Positions 8,197 to 17,136 of a stretch of DNA of 64,000 bases are shown piece after piece. The stretch spans positions 62,001 to 126,000 of the forward strand of contig NZ_SSDJ01000156.1 of NCBI RefSeq assembly GCF_004794465.1, given 5' to 3'. Made by a program: the position numbers and the translations under genes. The notes under the pieces are model-generated. The model saw only the letters and a program-made list of their open reading frames with translations. It was not told the DNA's origin and did no database searches. The first letter of the stretch is position 1, and each line of letters begins with the position of its first letter. The DNA comes from Microbacterium sp. K24 (GTDB lineage Bacteria; Actinomycetota; Actinomycetes; Actinomycetales; Microbacteriaceae).

Positions 8197-9708
8197 ATGG
8201 CGATTCAGCGAAGGATCAAATCCGTCGAGCAGTCGATGGCCGAGACGCACGACGAGAAGCGGTCGCTGAAGCGTTCGCTCGGAGTATGGGATCTGGCCGT
8301 GATGGGGGTCGCCGTCGCGGTCGGCGCCGGCATCTTCTCGGTCGGTGCCGAGGCGTCCGCGCGTCACGCCGGGCCCGCCGTGATCATCTCGTTCATCATC
8401 GCGGCCGCCGTCTGCGGTCTCGCCATCCTCTGCTACGCCGAGTTCGCCTCGTCGATCCCGGTCGCCGGATCCGCCTACACGTTCACGTACTCGACGCTCG
8501 GCGAGTTCCTCGCCTGGATCATCGGCTGGGACCTCATCCTCGAGATGCTGATGGCCTCGGCCGTGATCGCGAAGTACTGGGGCGTGTACCTCGGCGACGC
8601 CGTGTCGCTGTTCGACCTCGACATCCCGATGACGATCGCGATCGGCCCGCTGTCGTTCGACTGGGGTCCTGTCGTCATCGTCGCGATCTTCACCACCCTG
8701 CTGGCACTCGGCACACAGCTGTCGAGCCGGGTGAACAGCGTCTTCACGGTGATCAAGGTCGCCATCGTGCTGTTCGTCATCGTCGTCGGCTTCTTCTTCA
8801 TCAACGGCGCCAACTACACCCCGTTCGTCCCGCCGGAGCAGGCCGGAGCGGCATCCGAGAGCGCGTGGACCCAGTCGCTGTTCTCGCTGATGACCGGGTC
8901 CGACCCGACGGTCTACGGCGTCTTCGGCATCCTCAGCGGCGCGGCTCTGGTGTTCTTCGCGTTCATCGGCTTCGACGTCGTCGCCACGAGCGCCGAGGAG
9001 ACGAAGGATCCGAAGCGCACGGTGCCGCGCGGCATCATCCTCGGTCTCATCATCGTGACCGTGCTCTACGTGCTCGTCGCGATCGTCATCACCGGCATGG
9101 TGTCGTACACCGAGCTCGCGAAGCTCGAGGAGCCGTCGCTCGCGAGCGCGTTCGAGCTCGTCGGGGCGACCTGGGCCGCGCAGGTCATCGCGATCGGCAG
9201 CCTGGTCGGGCTCACCACCGTCGTGATGGTGCTGCTCATGGGGCTCGCGCGCGTCGTGTTCGCGATGAGCCGTGACGGCCTGCTCCCCCGCGCCCTGAGC
9301 GTGACGGATGCCAAGCGCGGCACCCCGATCCGCATCCAGCTCATCGTCGGCGTCGTCATCGCGATCATCGCCGGGTTCACCGACGTGCAGGTGCTGGGCG
9401 ACATGATCAACATCGGCACCCTGTCGGCGTTCGTGCTCGTCAGCATCGGCGTGCCGATCCTGCGCAAGAGCCGCCCCGACCTGGAGCGGCCCTTCACCGT
9501 GCCGTTCTCGCCCTGGCTGCCCTGGATCTCGGCGATCGCGTGCTTCTGGCTGATGCTGAACCTCAGCTCCGAGACCTGGTTGCGGTTCGCCGTCTGGCTG
9601 GCTCTGGGCCTGGTGATCTATTTCGCCTACTCGCGGCGGCACTCGATCATCGGGCAGGAGCTCGCGGCCGACACGATCGCCGGCCGCGGCACCCGCCCGC
9701 TGCGCTGA
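8197..9708 (+). CDS. CAT/YfnA-like cationic amino acid permease (APC superfamily)
   Basis: The 503-residue protein opens with a basic cytoplasmic tail and LKRSLGVWDLAVMGVAVAVG (residues 28-47), then GAGIF, the unwound helix-1 motif of APC transporters. It also has FIGFDVVATSAEETKDP in the middle and twelve or more spans, as in the CAT group. It should import an amino acid. It has its own leaderless-type promoter and is convergent with the purine permease at 9713, only 4 nt away. No local regulator is evident. Confidence 0.9.
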   Translation: MAIQRRIKSVEQSMAETHDEKRSLKRSLGVWDLAVMGVAVAVGAGIFSVGAEASARHAGPAVIISFIIAAAVCGLAILCYAEFASSIPVAGSAYTFTYSTLGEFLAWIIGWDLILEMLMASAVIAKYWGVYLGDAVSLFDLDIPMTIAIGPLSFDWGPVVIVAIFTTLLALGTQLSSRVNSVFTVIKVAIVLFVIVVGFFFINGANYTPFVPPEQAGAASESAWTQSLFSLMTGSDPTVYGVFGILSGAALVFFAFIGFDVVATSAEETKDPKRTVPRGIILGLIIVTVLYVLVAIVITGMVSYTELAKLEEPSLASAFELVGATWAAQVIAIGSLVGLTTVVMVLLMGLARVVFAMSRDGLLPRALSVTDAKRGTPIRIQLIVGVVIAIIAGFTDVQVLGDMINIGTLSAFVLVSIGVPILRKSRPDLERPFTVPFSPWLPWISAIACFWLMLNLSSETWLRFAVWLALGLVIYFAYSRRHSIIGQELAADTIAGRGTRPLR

Positions 9709-9712
9709 CCGG

Positions 9713-11176
9713 TCAGTGCTCGGGGCGCTGGACCTCGACCTCTTTGCCGTCGCGGTCGACGATCTTGCCGTCGACGATCGAATCCCCGTCCTCGAAGGCG
9801 TCGAGGTACGCGATAGGGATGCTCCGGGTCGGGGCGGCCGCGAGCACCGAGGCGTCTTTGCCCGACGGCTTCCCGAGGTGGTTGAACAGCAGGTTCAGCA
9901 GGATCGCCGCGACGGCCGCTGAGCTGATGCCCGAGTGGAAGATCGTGATGAACCACGCGGGCATCTGGTCGTAGATGGTCGGGGCCGCGATCGGCAGCAT
10001 CCCGATGCCGATCGACGACGCCACGATGATGAGGTTCATGTTCCCGCGGTAATCGACCTTCGCGAGGGTGCGGATGCCGCTGGCCGCGACGCTGCCGAAC
10101 AGCACGATGCCCGCGCCGCCCAGCACCGGGGTCGGGACGGCAGCGACGACGCGGCCGAGCACGGGGAGCAGGCCGAGCACGACGAGCACGACACCGCCGG
10201 CGGTGACGACGAACCGGCTCTTCACTCCGGTGATCGCGACGAGTCCGACGTTCTGCGCGAAGGCGGACTGCGTGAACGAGCCGAAGACGGGTGAGACGGC
10301 GCTCGAGAGCATGTCCGCGCGAAGGCCGGCGGCGATGCGCTTCGAGTCGACCTTGGTGCCGACGATCTCGCCGACCGCGAGGATGTCGGCCGTCGTCTCG
10401 GTGAGCGTCACCAGGATCACGATGAACATCGAGATGATGCCGGCGATCTCGAACGTGGGCATGCCGAACCCGAAGACACTGGGAAGGGCGAAGATCGGCC
10501 CGTCACCGACGGCGCCGAAGTCCACGCGGCCGAGGATGGCGGCGATGATCGTGCCGAGCACGATCGCGAGCAGGATCGCCAGGCGCGAGATCGCGCCGAT
10601 CCGCACCTTGCTGAGCGCCAGCACGATGACGAAGGTGATCGCCGCGAGCAGCAGGTTCTGCGGGTCGCCGAAGTCGTCGGCCTGACTGTCACCGCCCATC
10701 GCCCAGCCTGCCGCCACGGGAAGCAGGGTCAGGCCGATCGTCGTGATGACCACGCCCGTGACGACCGGCGGGAAGAACCGGATGATCGTCGCGAACACCG
10801 GAGCGATCAGCAGGCCGATGATCGACGCCACGATGACCGCGCCGAACACCGCGGGCAGGCCGCCGCCGCTCGTCACGATCGCCCCCATCGTCGCGACACC
10901 GGCGAACGAGACGCCCTGCACGAGCGGCAGCTGGGAGCCGAAGAACGGGATGCCGACAGTCTGCAGGATCGTCGCGAGCCCGCCCATGAACAGGCAGGCG
11001 GTGATCAGCACGCCGACCTCGGCGCCGCTCAGCCCGGCCATCGAACCGATGATGAGCGGCGGGGCGATGATGCCGCCGTACATCGTGAGCACGTGCTGGA
11101 TGCCGTAGGCGATGGTGCTGCCGAGCGGCATCCGCTCGTCTTCGGGTCGCCGTGCGACCGTCTTCTGCTTGTTCAT
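9713..11176 (-). CDS. NCS2-family purine (xanthine/uric acid) permease
   Basis: The 487-residue protein has 14 hydrophobic segments. It carries the NCS2 signatures FFGSQLPLVQGVSFAGVATM (helix 3) and LTETTADILAVGEIVG (helix 8), and the QNVGLV sequence of helix 10. The set matches bacterial xanthine/urate transporters rather than uracil ones. It lies 65 nt downstream of the 8-oxoguanine-deaminase-like gene, so transport and deamination of an oxidised purine are probably linked. A hydrophilic C-terminal tail of about 40 residues (DGKIVDRDGKEVEV) is longer than in its paralogue at 37357. Confidence 0.92.
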   Translation of the reverse strand: MNKQKTVARRPEDERMPLGSTIAYGIQHVLTMYGGIIAPPLIIGSMAGLSGAEVGVLITACLFMGGLATILQTVGIPFFGSQLPLVQGVSFAGVATMGAIVTSGGGLPAVFGAVIVASIIGLLIAPVFATIIRFFPPVVTGVVITTIGLTLLPVAAGWAMGGDSQADDFGDPQNLLLAAITFVIVLALSKVRIGAISRLAILLAIVLGTIIAAILGRVDFGAVGDGPIFALPSVFGFGMPTFEIAGIISMFIVILVTLTETTADILAVGEIVGTKVDSKRIAAGLRADMLSSAVSPVFGSFTQSAFAQNVGLVAITGVKSRFVVTAGGVVLVVLGLLPVLGRVVAAVPTPVLGGAGIVLFGSVAASGIRTLAKVDYRGNMNLIIVASSIGIGMLPIAAPTIYDQMPAWFITIFHSGISSAAVAAILLNLLFNHLGKPSGKDASVLAAAPTRSIPIAYLDAFEDGDSIVDGKIVDRDGKEVEVQRPEH

Positions 11177-11194
11177 GTCGACCTCTTCGTCGGT

Positions 11195-11230
11195 TTCGGG
11201 GTGTGCGGCGGGTTCGGGGTGTGCGGCGGG
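11195..11230. repeat. Two-copy 18-bp tandem repeat
   Basis: The unit TTCGGGGTGTGCGGCGGG occurs at 11195-11212 and again at 11213-11230, with a further TTCG start after it. It fills most of the 65-nt gap between the permease start and the deaminase stop. It looks like replication slippage; no function is evident. Confidence 0.8.
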
Positions 11231-11241
11231 TTCGCGGGGCT

Positions 11242-12609
11242 TCAGGAGTGTCGGGCGAGGAGGCTGCGGGCCGCCTCGCTGTGATGGGCGATGAGCTGGG
11301 GAACGTCGAGGCCTGTGATCTGACCGTCGAGCACCCGCCAGCGACCGCCGACCATGACGCGGTCGGCGCGCTCCGCGCCGCAGAGCAGCAGCGCGGCTAC
11401 AGGATCGTGGCTGCCCGAGAAGCGCAGCTCGTCGAGGGTGAACATCGCCAGATCCGCCTGCTTTCCGGGCGCGAGCGTGCCGATGTCGGAGCGTCCGAGC
11501 GCCCGCGCCGATCCCGCGGTCGCCCAGCCGAGCGCCCGCTCGGGGGTCACGGCCGCGGCTCCGTAGCGGAGGCGCTGCAGGTAGAGCGCCTGCCGGACCT
11601 CCTGGATCATGTTCGAGCCGTCGTTCGAGGCCGAGCCGTCGACGCCGAGTCCGACGGGCGCGCCGGCCTGCTCGAGTTCGATCGCGCGGGCGATGCCGGA
11701 GGCGAGCCGCATGTTCGAGGTCGCGCAGTGCGACACGGCGGTGCCGGCGGCTCCCAGCCGCGCGATCTCGGCATCGTCGAAGTGGATGCCGTGGGCAAGC
11801 CAGGTGCGGTCCGACAGCCAGCCGACGCTCTCGAGGTAGTCGACCGTGCGCAGGCCGAACATCTCGCGGCAGAAGTCCTCCTCGTCGAGCGTCTCGGCGA
11901 GGTGCGTGTGCAGGCGCACGTCGAGCTGTTCGGCGAGGGTGGCGGTGTCGCGCATCACACCCGTCGTCACTGAGAAGGGTGAGCAGGGCGCGAGCCCGAT
12001 CTGCACGAAGGCGCCGTCGCCGCGCTCATGGTGCGCCGCGATGAGCCGGGCGCTGTCGGCGAGGATCGTGTCGGCATCCTGCACCGTGCTCTGCGGCGGC
12101 AGGCCGCCGTCTTCCTCTCCGAGCGACATCGATCCGCGGGTCAGCGTCGCGCGCATGCCCAGCTTCTTCACGACGTCGACCTGCACGTCGATGGCGTCTT
12201 CGAGGCCGTTCGGGAAGAGGTAGTGGTGATCGGCGGCCGTCGTGCAGCCGGAGAGCAGCAGCTCGGCGAGCGCAGCGGTCGTGGCGAGCTCGAGGTCGCG
12301 CGGAGTGAGCCCCGCCCACACCCCGTACAGGCCCTTGAGCCAGGGGAAGAGCTCGGCACTGACGACAGGCCTCCAGGCACGGGTGAGCGTCTGGTAGAAG
12401 TGGTGGTGCGTGTTGATGAGGCCGGGGATGACGACGTGCCGTGAGGCGTCGACGACCTCGTCGACCGGGGCCTCGGGGGCGCCACCCGCGGGGATGATCT
12501 CGCGGATGACGGCCCCTTCGACGACGAGCCCGCCCGAGGCGTCGGTGTCGGTGCCGGTGAAGATGCCGAGCGGGTTCTTCACCCACGTGCGGGGCGTGTG
12601 CTGAGACAT
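11242..12609 (-). CDS. 8-oxoguanine deaminase-type amidohydrolase
   Basis: This 455-residue enzyme belongs to the AtzB/TrzN/8-oxoguanine deaminase branch of the amidohydrolases. It shows INTHHHFYQTLTRAW (HHH at 68-70), HTHLAET, a late AHGIHF histidine, SHCATSN and GLGVDGSASND with the catalytic Asp. The reaction would be 8-oxoguanine plus water giving urate and ammonia, feeding the uricase route. The ATG at 12609 has GGAG eight nt upstream; an ATG at 12654 would lack that. It shares a transcript with the purine permease and has the paired purine-regulon sites upstream. A guanine or hydroxyatrazine-like substrate is the main alternative. Confidence 0.85.
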   Translation of the reverse strand: MSQHTPRTWVKNPLGIFTGTDTDASGGLVVEGAVIREIIPAGGAPEAPVDEVVDASRHVVIPGLINTHHHFYQTLTRAWRPVVSAELFPWLKGLYGVWAGLTPRDLELATTAALAELLLSGCTTAADHHYLFPNGLEDAIDVQVDVVKKLGMRATLTRGSMSLGEEDGGLPPQSTVQDADTILADSARLIAAHHERGDGAFVQIGLAPCSPFSVTTGVMRDTATLAEQLDVRLHTHLAETLDEEDFCREMFGLRTVDYLESVGWLSDRTWLAHGIHFDDAEIARLGAAGTAVSHCATSNMRLASGIARAIELEQAGAPVGLGVDGSASNDGSNMIQEVRQALYLQRLRYGAAAVTPERALGWATAGSARALGRSDIGTLAPGKQADLAMFTLDELRFSGSHDPVAALLLCGAERADRVMVGGRWRVLDGQITGLDVPQLIAHHSEAARSLLARHS

Positions 12610-12716
12610 AAGAGCGACTCCATCCATCGGGGGTGGAATCGACCGTCGATCCACCGGGAGTCAGCTCAGTTTCGTCCTGTCTGCTGATCCAGGAACCCGT
12701 CATCGGGATGTACTCA

Positions 12717-12745
12717 GGTCTATCAGCGTCGATGGAGAAGGTCAA
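12717..12745 (-). promoter_or_regulatory. Candidate promoter of the 8-oxoguanine deaminase operon
   Basis: On the minus strand TTGACC (12740-12745) and TAGACC (12717-12722) are 17 nt apart, giving a leader of about 100 nt. The paired regulator sites lie just upstream of the -35 box, unlike the other regulon promoters, where they overlap or follow the -10 box. Confidence 0.5.
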
Positions 12746-12752
12746 TGAAAAG

Positions 12753-12788
12753 TTTCGTCTATCGAACTATCCCTTCCGTATCATGGAA
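12753..12788. promoter_or_regulatory. Paired 15-bp purine-regulon sites (pair 1)
   Basis: TTTCGTCTATCGAAC (12753-12767) and TTCCGTATCATGGAA (12774-12788) start 21 bp apart. They match the TTCC-N7-GGAA pattern found at six other places in the window. They lie 144-179 bp before the deaminase start. Confidence 0.65.
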
Positions 12789-12842
12789 GAAGACGGGCAG
12801 CCGCGAGGGATCGAAGCCGCCCGCCTCCCTCTCCGGGTCAGG

Positions 12843-14942
12843 TCACCGGGTGACCCACACCTCCGCCGCCGAGGCGTAGCCGTTCACGCCGGCGAGCGAT
12901 GTGAGCCGCACGTATCGCGCCTGGACTGCGGTGAATCCGACATGCTTCGTCGTCAGGCTCGCCGCCCAGGTGCCGGTCGCGACGTCGGTGAAGTTCACGC
13001 CGTCGGTGCTCGTCGCGATCCGGTACGACGTCACCACGCCGTTCGTGCCTCCCGAGGGGTTGCTCACCTGGTCTTGACGAGGAAGGTAGGAGAAGCCGTT
13101 GACGTTCCCCAGCTGCCCGAGATCCACCGTCAGCGTCGGATTCGCCGCCGTCGTGGCCGTGTGCCAGATCGTCGAGGGGTTCCGGTCGAAGGACCGGGTC
13201 GCCTCGAACCCCGCGTACTGCGTGCTCGCGACCGCAGAGGAGATCGGTCGCGCCGATGCCCCTGTCGCGCCCGCTGCATCGACCGAGATCTCGGCCGCCG
13301 ACGCATAGCCTCCGACGCCCGACAGCACGACCAGACGGACGAAGCGTGCATCTCTCGTCGAGAAGACCACGTTCTTCACCGACCGGTCGTTCGGCCACGT
13401 GCCCTCGGCTGCCGTCGACCACTTCTCGCCGGGCTTGCGCGTCTCGACCCGGTAACTCGTCACGATGCCGTTGCTGCTGGCATCCTGCCGCGGGGTGTAG
13501 CTCAGGTGATTGGTCGGGGTCGTCGCACCGAGGTCGAGCCCGAGGAACTGCGGGAACACGTTGGTGTCCCCGCCCGACGAGTGCCACATCGTGGCCGTGC
13601 TGCCGTCGATGCTCTTCTTCGCCGTGTAGTCCGCGGTGTGCTCGCCGGTGGCCTGCGCCATCGGAAGGGCGGCCGAGCCCGCGACCTTGTACATCACGGA
13701 CCCGTGCGAGGGAACCGAGGCGGCCGTGTACGAGTTCGAGAACGAGCCCAGATTCTGATGGCCGTACAGATCGCGGACGGATGCCGAGCCTGCGGCGATC
13801 CCGATGTCCGACCAGTTCACCGTGATGTTCGCCGCAGAGGCGCCCTTGTTCACGACGAGGACCGCACGAGTGCCGTCAGCGGCCATCGGCTTGGACCAGA
13901 CCTCGGTCGTGCCGACGGCGCTCACCAGCGAGGCCTGCGCGTACGCCGAGTCCTGGTTCACCGCGATCACCTCGGTGTTCGCGACGATGTTCTTCCGTGC
14001 CGGCGTCAGCTCCCGGACGTCGGTGGCGAGCACCAACGGCGCAGCGGCGATCGCCCACATGCCGAAGTACGACTGCTCTTCGGTCAGCGTCAGCCCGAAG
14101 CCTTCACCGATCAGGAGGTAGTCCGGGTCGTTGTAGGCGCCGGGACCGGCGGAGCCGGGGTGGTTGTTGTCGCGGAAGTTGTTCACCACCTGATCCCAGG
14201 TGATGTGCGACCGCGGCTCCGGCGCATGCCCGTTGTCGAAGGTGATGTCCGGGCCGCTGCGCCAGGTCGCCCCGGTCGCCGGTCCCCAGGTCCACGGCGA
14301 TTCCGTGCCCCAGATGCAGACGTCGAGGGTCATCGCCCGCCCCGATGCGGCGATCGCGTCGCGCCACGCCGCATACGACTGCGGGGTGGTCCGTCCGTTG
14401 ACGTTGCCGCCGCAATGGTCGACCTTGACGTGGTCGACTCCCCATGCGGCGAACTGCGCGGCATCCTGCGTCTCCTTGCCACCGCTTCCCCAGACCACGT
14501 TGCCGCATCCGACCACGCCCGTGTCGGTGTAGATGCCGAACTTCAATCCGCGCGCGTGGACGTAGTCGACGACCTGCTTCATCGTGTTCATCGACGTTCC
14601 GTTGAAGAAGTCCGAGTTCACGATGATGTTGCCGTTCGCGTCGCGCCCGGGGCTCTTGTCATTCGTCCACCATCCGCCGTCGAGGCCGACTGTGTTGTAC
14701 CCGACGTCGCGGAGTCCGGTGCTGACGAAGGCATCCGCCGTCTCGAGGATGTCCTTGGCCGTGAACTGGGTGTTCAGGTTGTACCAGGTGTTCCATCCCA
14801 TGGGCGGGGCGAGCGACGAGCCGTCGGGCACGTGGGCGCTGGCGGGTGTGGCGGTGACCACGGTGCCGGTCGCCGTCAGGCCCGCGGCCACGGCGAGGGT
14901 CGCCAGCCCCATCGCCATCAGTCGACGAGATTTCTTGAACAT
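12843..14942 (-). CDS. Secreted GH27 alpha-galactosidase with two F5/8-type C (CBM32-like) domains
   Basis: The 699-residue precursor has a Sec signal peptide (basic start, hydrophobic stretch, ATPASA-H cleavage near residue 36). The GH27 domain follows: PPMGWNTWYNL (46-56), LDGGWW, and the nucleophile strand DHVKVDHCGG with Asp at about 175. The probable acid/base Asp is in RSGPDITFDN. Two discoidin-like domains of about 130 residues each occupy the C-terminal third, both with an SYTPRQD or SYLPRQD segment. It should release galactose from extracellular galactosides. The ATG at 14942 has GGAG eight nt before it. An upstream element matches that of the sugar ABC operon. Confidence 0.92.
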   Translation of the reverse strand: MFKKSRRLMAMGLATLAVAAGLTATGTVVTATPASAHVPDGSSLAPPMGWNTWYNLNTQFTAKDILETADAFVSTGLRDVGYNTVGLDGGWWTNDKSPGRDANGNIIVNSDFFNGTSMNTMKQVVDYVHARGLKFGIYTDTGVVGCGNVVWGSGGKETQDAAQFAAWGVDHVKVDHCGGNVNGRTTPQSYAAWRDAIAASGRAMTLDVCIWGTESPWTWGPATGATWRSGPDITFDNGHAPEPRSHITWDQVVNNFRDNNHPGSAGPGAYNDPDYLLIGEGFGLTLTEEQSYFGMWAIAAAPLVLATDVRELTPARKNIVANTEVIAVNQDSAYAQASLVSAVGTTEVWSKPMAADGTRAVLVVNKGASAANITVNWSDIGIAAGSASVRDLYGHQNLGSFSNSYTAASVPSHGSVMYKVAGSAALPMAQATGEHTADYTAKKSIDGSTATMWHSSGGDTNVFPQFLGLDLGATTPTNHLSYTPRQDASSNGIVTSYRVETRKPGEKWSTAAEGTWPNDRSVKNVVFSTRDARFVRLVVLSGVGGYASAAEISVDAAGATGASARPISSAVASTQYAGFEATRSFDRNPSTIWHTATTAANPTLTVDLGQLGNVNGFSYLPRQDQVSNPSGGTNGVVTSYRIATSTDGVNFTDVATGTWAASLTTKHVGFTAVQARYVRLTSLAGVNGYASAAEVWVTR

Positions 14943-15015
14943 GAGACTCCATCCTGTGCGTCGTTGCACACGTCAGATCGTCGTGTCCTTCCATGCTCAT
15001 CACCCGCGATCGACC

Positions 15016-15061
15016 CGTCATCCGCCGAGCGGAGCGATCTGCCCCGACAGATGTCCGCCCG
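15016..15061. promoter_or_regulatory. Alpha-galactosidase promoter element shared with the ABC operon
   Basis: CCGACAGATGTC (15044-15055) is identical to the centre of the large palindrome at 20756-20783. On the minus strand it is followed after exactly 22 nt by ATGACG (15016-15021), a possible -35 box; the ABC operon has ATGACA at the same distance. GAGCAT lies 17 nt further on as a weak -10 box. Confidence 0.55.
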
Positions 15062-15097
15062 CCTCGGCCGCGGCGGCGCGAGCGACTCGGGCTTCGA

Positions 15098-16012
15098 CTA
15101 CGGCCGAAGGGTGCGCCGCAGGAAGCGCACCTGGTCGGCGAGGCTGGCGCGCGAGATCGCGGCATCCGGCACGAGCTGATCGAACACGTGATAGGCGCCC
15201 GCCCACAGTCGGATGTCGACGGAGACGCCCTGTTCCAGCAGCCGCGCGCCGAATCGGAGCGCCTCATCGCGGAGCGGATCGAGTTCCGCCGTGACCAGGT
15301 ACGTGTCGGGAAGACCGCGCAACCGCGGCCGCCGCGCGGGGGCCGCGTAGTCGTCCGCTTCCGCGCCGGCGAGGTACAGCCGCCACATCGCCTCGTTGTT
15401 GCGGTTGTCCCAGACCGGCGTCGAGTCGAAGAGCTCCATCGACGCGGTGGTCATGCGGTCGTCCAGCACAGGGAAGAGCAGCAGCTGCGACCGCGGCAGC
15501 ACCTGCCCCTCGTCGAGGGCCAGCATGCTGACGCCTGCGGCGAGCGCCCCGCCGGCGCTGACCCCCGCGACCGCGACCCGGCCCGGATCGATCTCGAGCT
15601 CCGGTGCGTGGGCGATCATCCAGTGCAGCACCGCGTAGCAGTCGCGGAGGCCGTGAGGGTACGCGAACTCCGGAGCGAGACTGTAGCCGACCGATACGAC
15701 CAGGCAGCCGGCCTCGCCCGCATAGCGCATGCAGCGCGCATGCTCGGAGAGAGTGTCGCCGGCGATGAACGCCCCGCCGTGCAGGAAGAGCATGGCCGAC
15801 CCGACGGACGCGGACGGCCGGTACAGGCGGAGCTCCACATCGTGACCGTCGATCGACACGGAGATCACCTCCGTCGTGATGACGGCTCCGAACTCGGCCT
15901 CCGCCGACGAGGGCATGTCGACGGACGAGGCCATCAGACGACGAGTCTCCGCGTAGTCGTTGACGTCGGGCCGCACCATCAATTCGGTGGCCGCGGCGAG
16001 CTCAGCATCCAT
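15098..16012 (-). CDS. HSL-family alpha/beta hydrolase (esterase)
   Basis: The 304-residue protein has the hormone-sensitive-lipase motif FLHGGAF (HGG at 78-80), the nucleophile elbow GVSAGG (Ser152), an Asp in TAELDPLRDEA and the His in AYHVFD. It should cleave small acyl esters in the cytoplasm. It follows the PucR-type regulator by 21 nt at the end of the ABC-transporter operon. A deacetylase or esterase acting on imported, acylated galactosides is plausible but not shown. Confidence 0.88.
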   Translation of the reverse strand: MDAELAAATELMVRPDVNDYAETRRLMASSVDMPSSAEAEFGAVITTEVISVSIDGHDVELRLYRPSASVGSAMLFLHGGAFIAGDTLSEHARCMRYAGEAGCLVVSVGYSLAPEFAYPHGLRDCYAVLHWMIAHAPELEIDPGRVAVAGVSAGGALAAGVSMLALDEGQVLPRSQLLLFPVLDDRMTTASMELFDSTPVWDNRNNEAMWRLYLAGAEADDYAAPARRPRLRGLPDTYLVTAELDPLRDEALRFGARLLEQGVSVDIRLWAGAYHVFDQLVPDAAISRASLADQVRFLRRTLRP

Positions 16013-16033
16013 GACAGTCCCCCTGCCCTGAGA

Positions 16034-17125
16034 TCAGGCTTCGTCGGTCTCCGAACCGGCCACCCGCAGGAGTTGCAACGCCAGCCAGGCGTCGTTCCGC
16101 TGCGCGGCATCGAACACGTCGATCGCGAGTTTCGCCCCCACGTTCTTCAGCCGATGCGCGAGAGAGCTGTGATGCAGCGAGAGCTCGGTCGCCGCCGCGC
16201 GCACGTTCGAATGACGGCAGTAGGAGTCGAGTGCCAGGATCTCCCCCAGCCCCGCCGCGGAGCGCAGCAGGACGTCCATCTTCTGCACGAGCTCGGTGCC
16301 GCGCGCGACGGGAGGCTCGATCTCGGCGATCCGCCGCAGCGACCCGAGCCCGTCGTAGGACAGCATCCGCGGACCCAGCGTGCTCGAGCAGAGCCGCAGG
16401 GTGCGCAGCGCGGCGAGATACGAATCCCTCGGCGCCAGCGCGGAACCGGCAGCGCCGACGGCCATCAGATCGGCGCCGTCCATCGGCGATCCCGGGAGCC
16501 GGTCTCCGTTGTGCACCATCACGACATGCGCGTTGCCGATCAGCACCGGCGCTGTGCACCTGTTCTCGGGTCCGAACCACTCGCGCCAGGTCCGGGGCTC
16601 GCTCAGCTCCGACTTCGAGCCGCGGGCCACGACGACCCGCACTCGCCAGTCCGACCGGAACCCGAGGCGCCGAAGCGCTTCCTCCCGCAGTTCCGAGATC
16701 GACGGCAGCGCCTCGATGAGCAGTCGCAAGGGCTCGCCGTCGCCGAGTCTCGAGGCCTCCGCCTGCCGGACGAGGATCGTTCCCGCCGCCAGCGCCATCC
16801 GTTCGAGGATCAGCTGCGCCATCTCCGCGTCGTTCGGTTTCGGAACGACCCACACCAGACCGGATTCGGCATCGCTGCCGCTCAGCAGACTGGCCACCGC
16901 CTCCTCGGGCGGATCCTGCGGCCGCATGCGTCCCAGGCTGTTGAACCCGCAGCCTCCGCCCGGGCCGTTGTATCCCGCCTCCGTGCCGATGAGCATCGCC
17001 GTCGAACGGACCAATTCGTCGATGCCCGCTCGGAACTGCAGGAGCTTGTCGAAGTAGTTCACGACACGCAGAGCGTCCGCGCTGCCATCCCCCTCTTCGG
17101 AGAGGCTCCGCAGCAGTCCCTCCAT
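16034..17125 (-). CDS. PucR/CdaR-type transcriptional regulator
   Basis: The 363-residue protein has no recognisable N-terminal DNA-binding domain, but its last 60 residues contain a PucR-type C-terminal helix-turn-helix (LDSYCRHSNVRAAATELSLH, then HRLKNVG). The rest resembles the sensory and GGDEF-like regions of this family. Its start is 12 nt downstream of the ABC permease, so it is made with the transporter. It is the only regulator in the cluster and the best candidate for binding the CCGACAGATGTC element before the ABC and alpha-galactosidase genes. Classic PucR proteins control purine genes; the context here suggests galactosides instead. Confidence 0.78.
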   Translation of the reverse strand: MEGLLRSLSEEGDGSADALRVVNYFDKLLQFRAGIDELVRSTAMLIGTEAGYNGPGGGCGFNSLGRMRPQDPPEEAVASLLSGSDAESGLVWVVPKPNDAEMAQLILERMALAAGTILVRQAEASRLGDGEPLRLLIEALPSISELREEALRRLGFRSDWRVRVVVARGSKSELSEPRTWREWFGPENRCTAPVLIGNAHVVMVHNGDRLPGSPMDGADLMAVGAAGSALAPRDSYLAALRTLRLCSSTLGPRMLSYDGLGSLRRIAEIEPPVARGTELVQKMDVLLRSAAGLGEILALDSYCRHSNVRAAATELSLHHSSLAHRLKNVGAKLAIDVFDAAQRNDAWLALQLLRVAGSETDEA

Positions 17126-17136
17126 GGGTCACCGCC

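Noticed and set aside
7084..9642. An 852-codon minus-strand frame under the acetamidase and APC genes
   Set aside because: The product is almost all Arg, Asp, Glu, His and Gly, and it lies opposite two well-supported genes.
12841..12855. Perfect palindrome GGTCACC-G-GGTGACC at the alpha-galactosidase stop
   Set aside because: A single-base centre cannot form a terminator loop, the site lies in the last codons of the gene, and no second copy is seen, so it is probably chance.
12633..15179. An 848-codon open frame on the + strand across the alpha-galactosidase gene
   Set aside because: It is antisense to a clear GH27 gene and its product is Arg/Gly/Val-rich without motifs. Long antisense frames like this, also at 14993-17365, 20734-23001, 23095-25650, 25830-28418 and 44453-47275, are expected at high GC.
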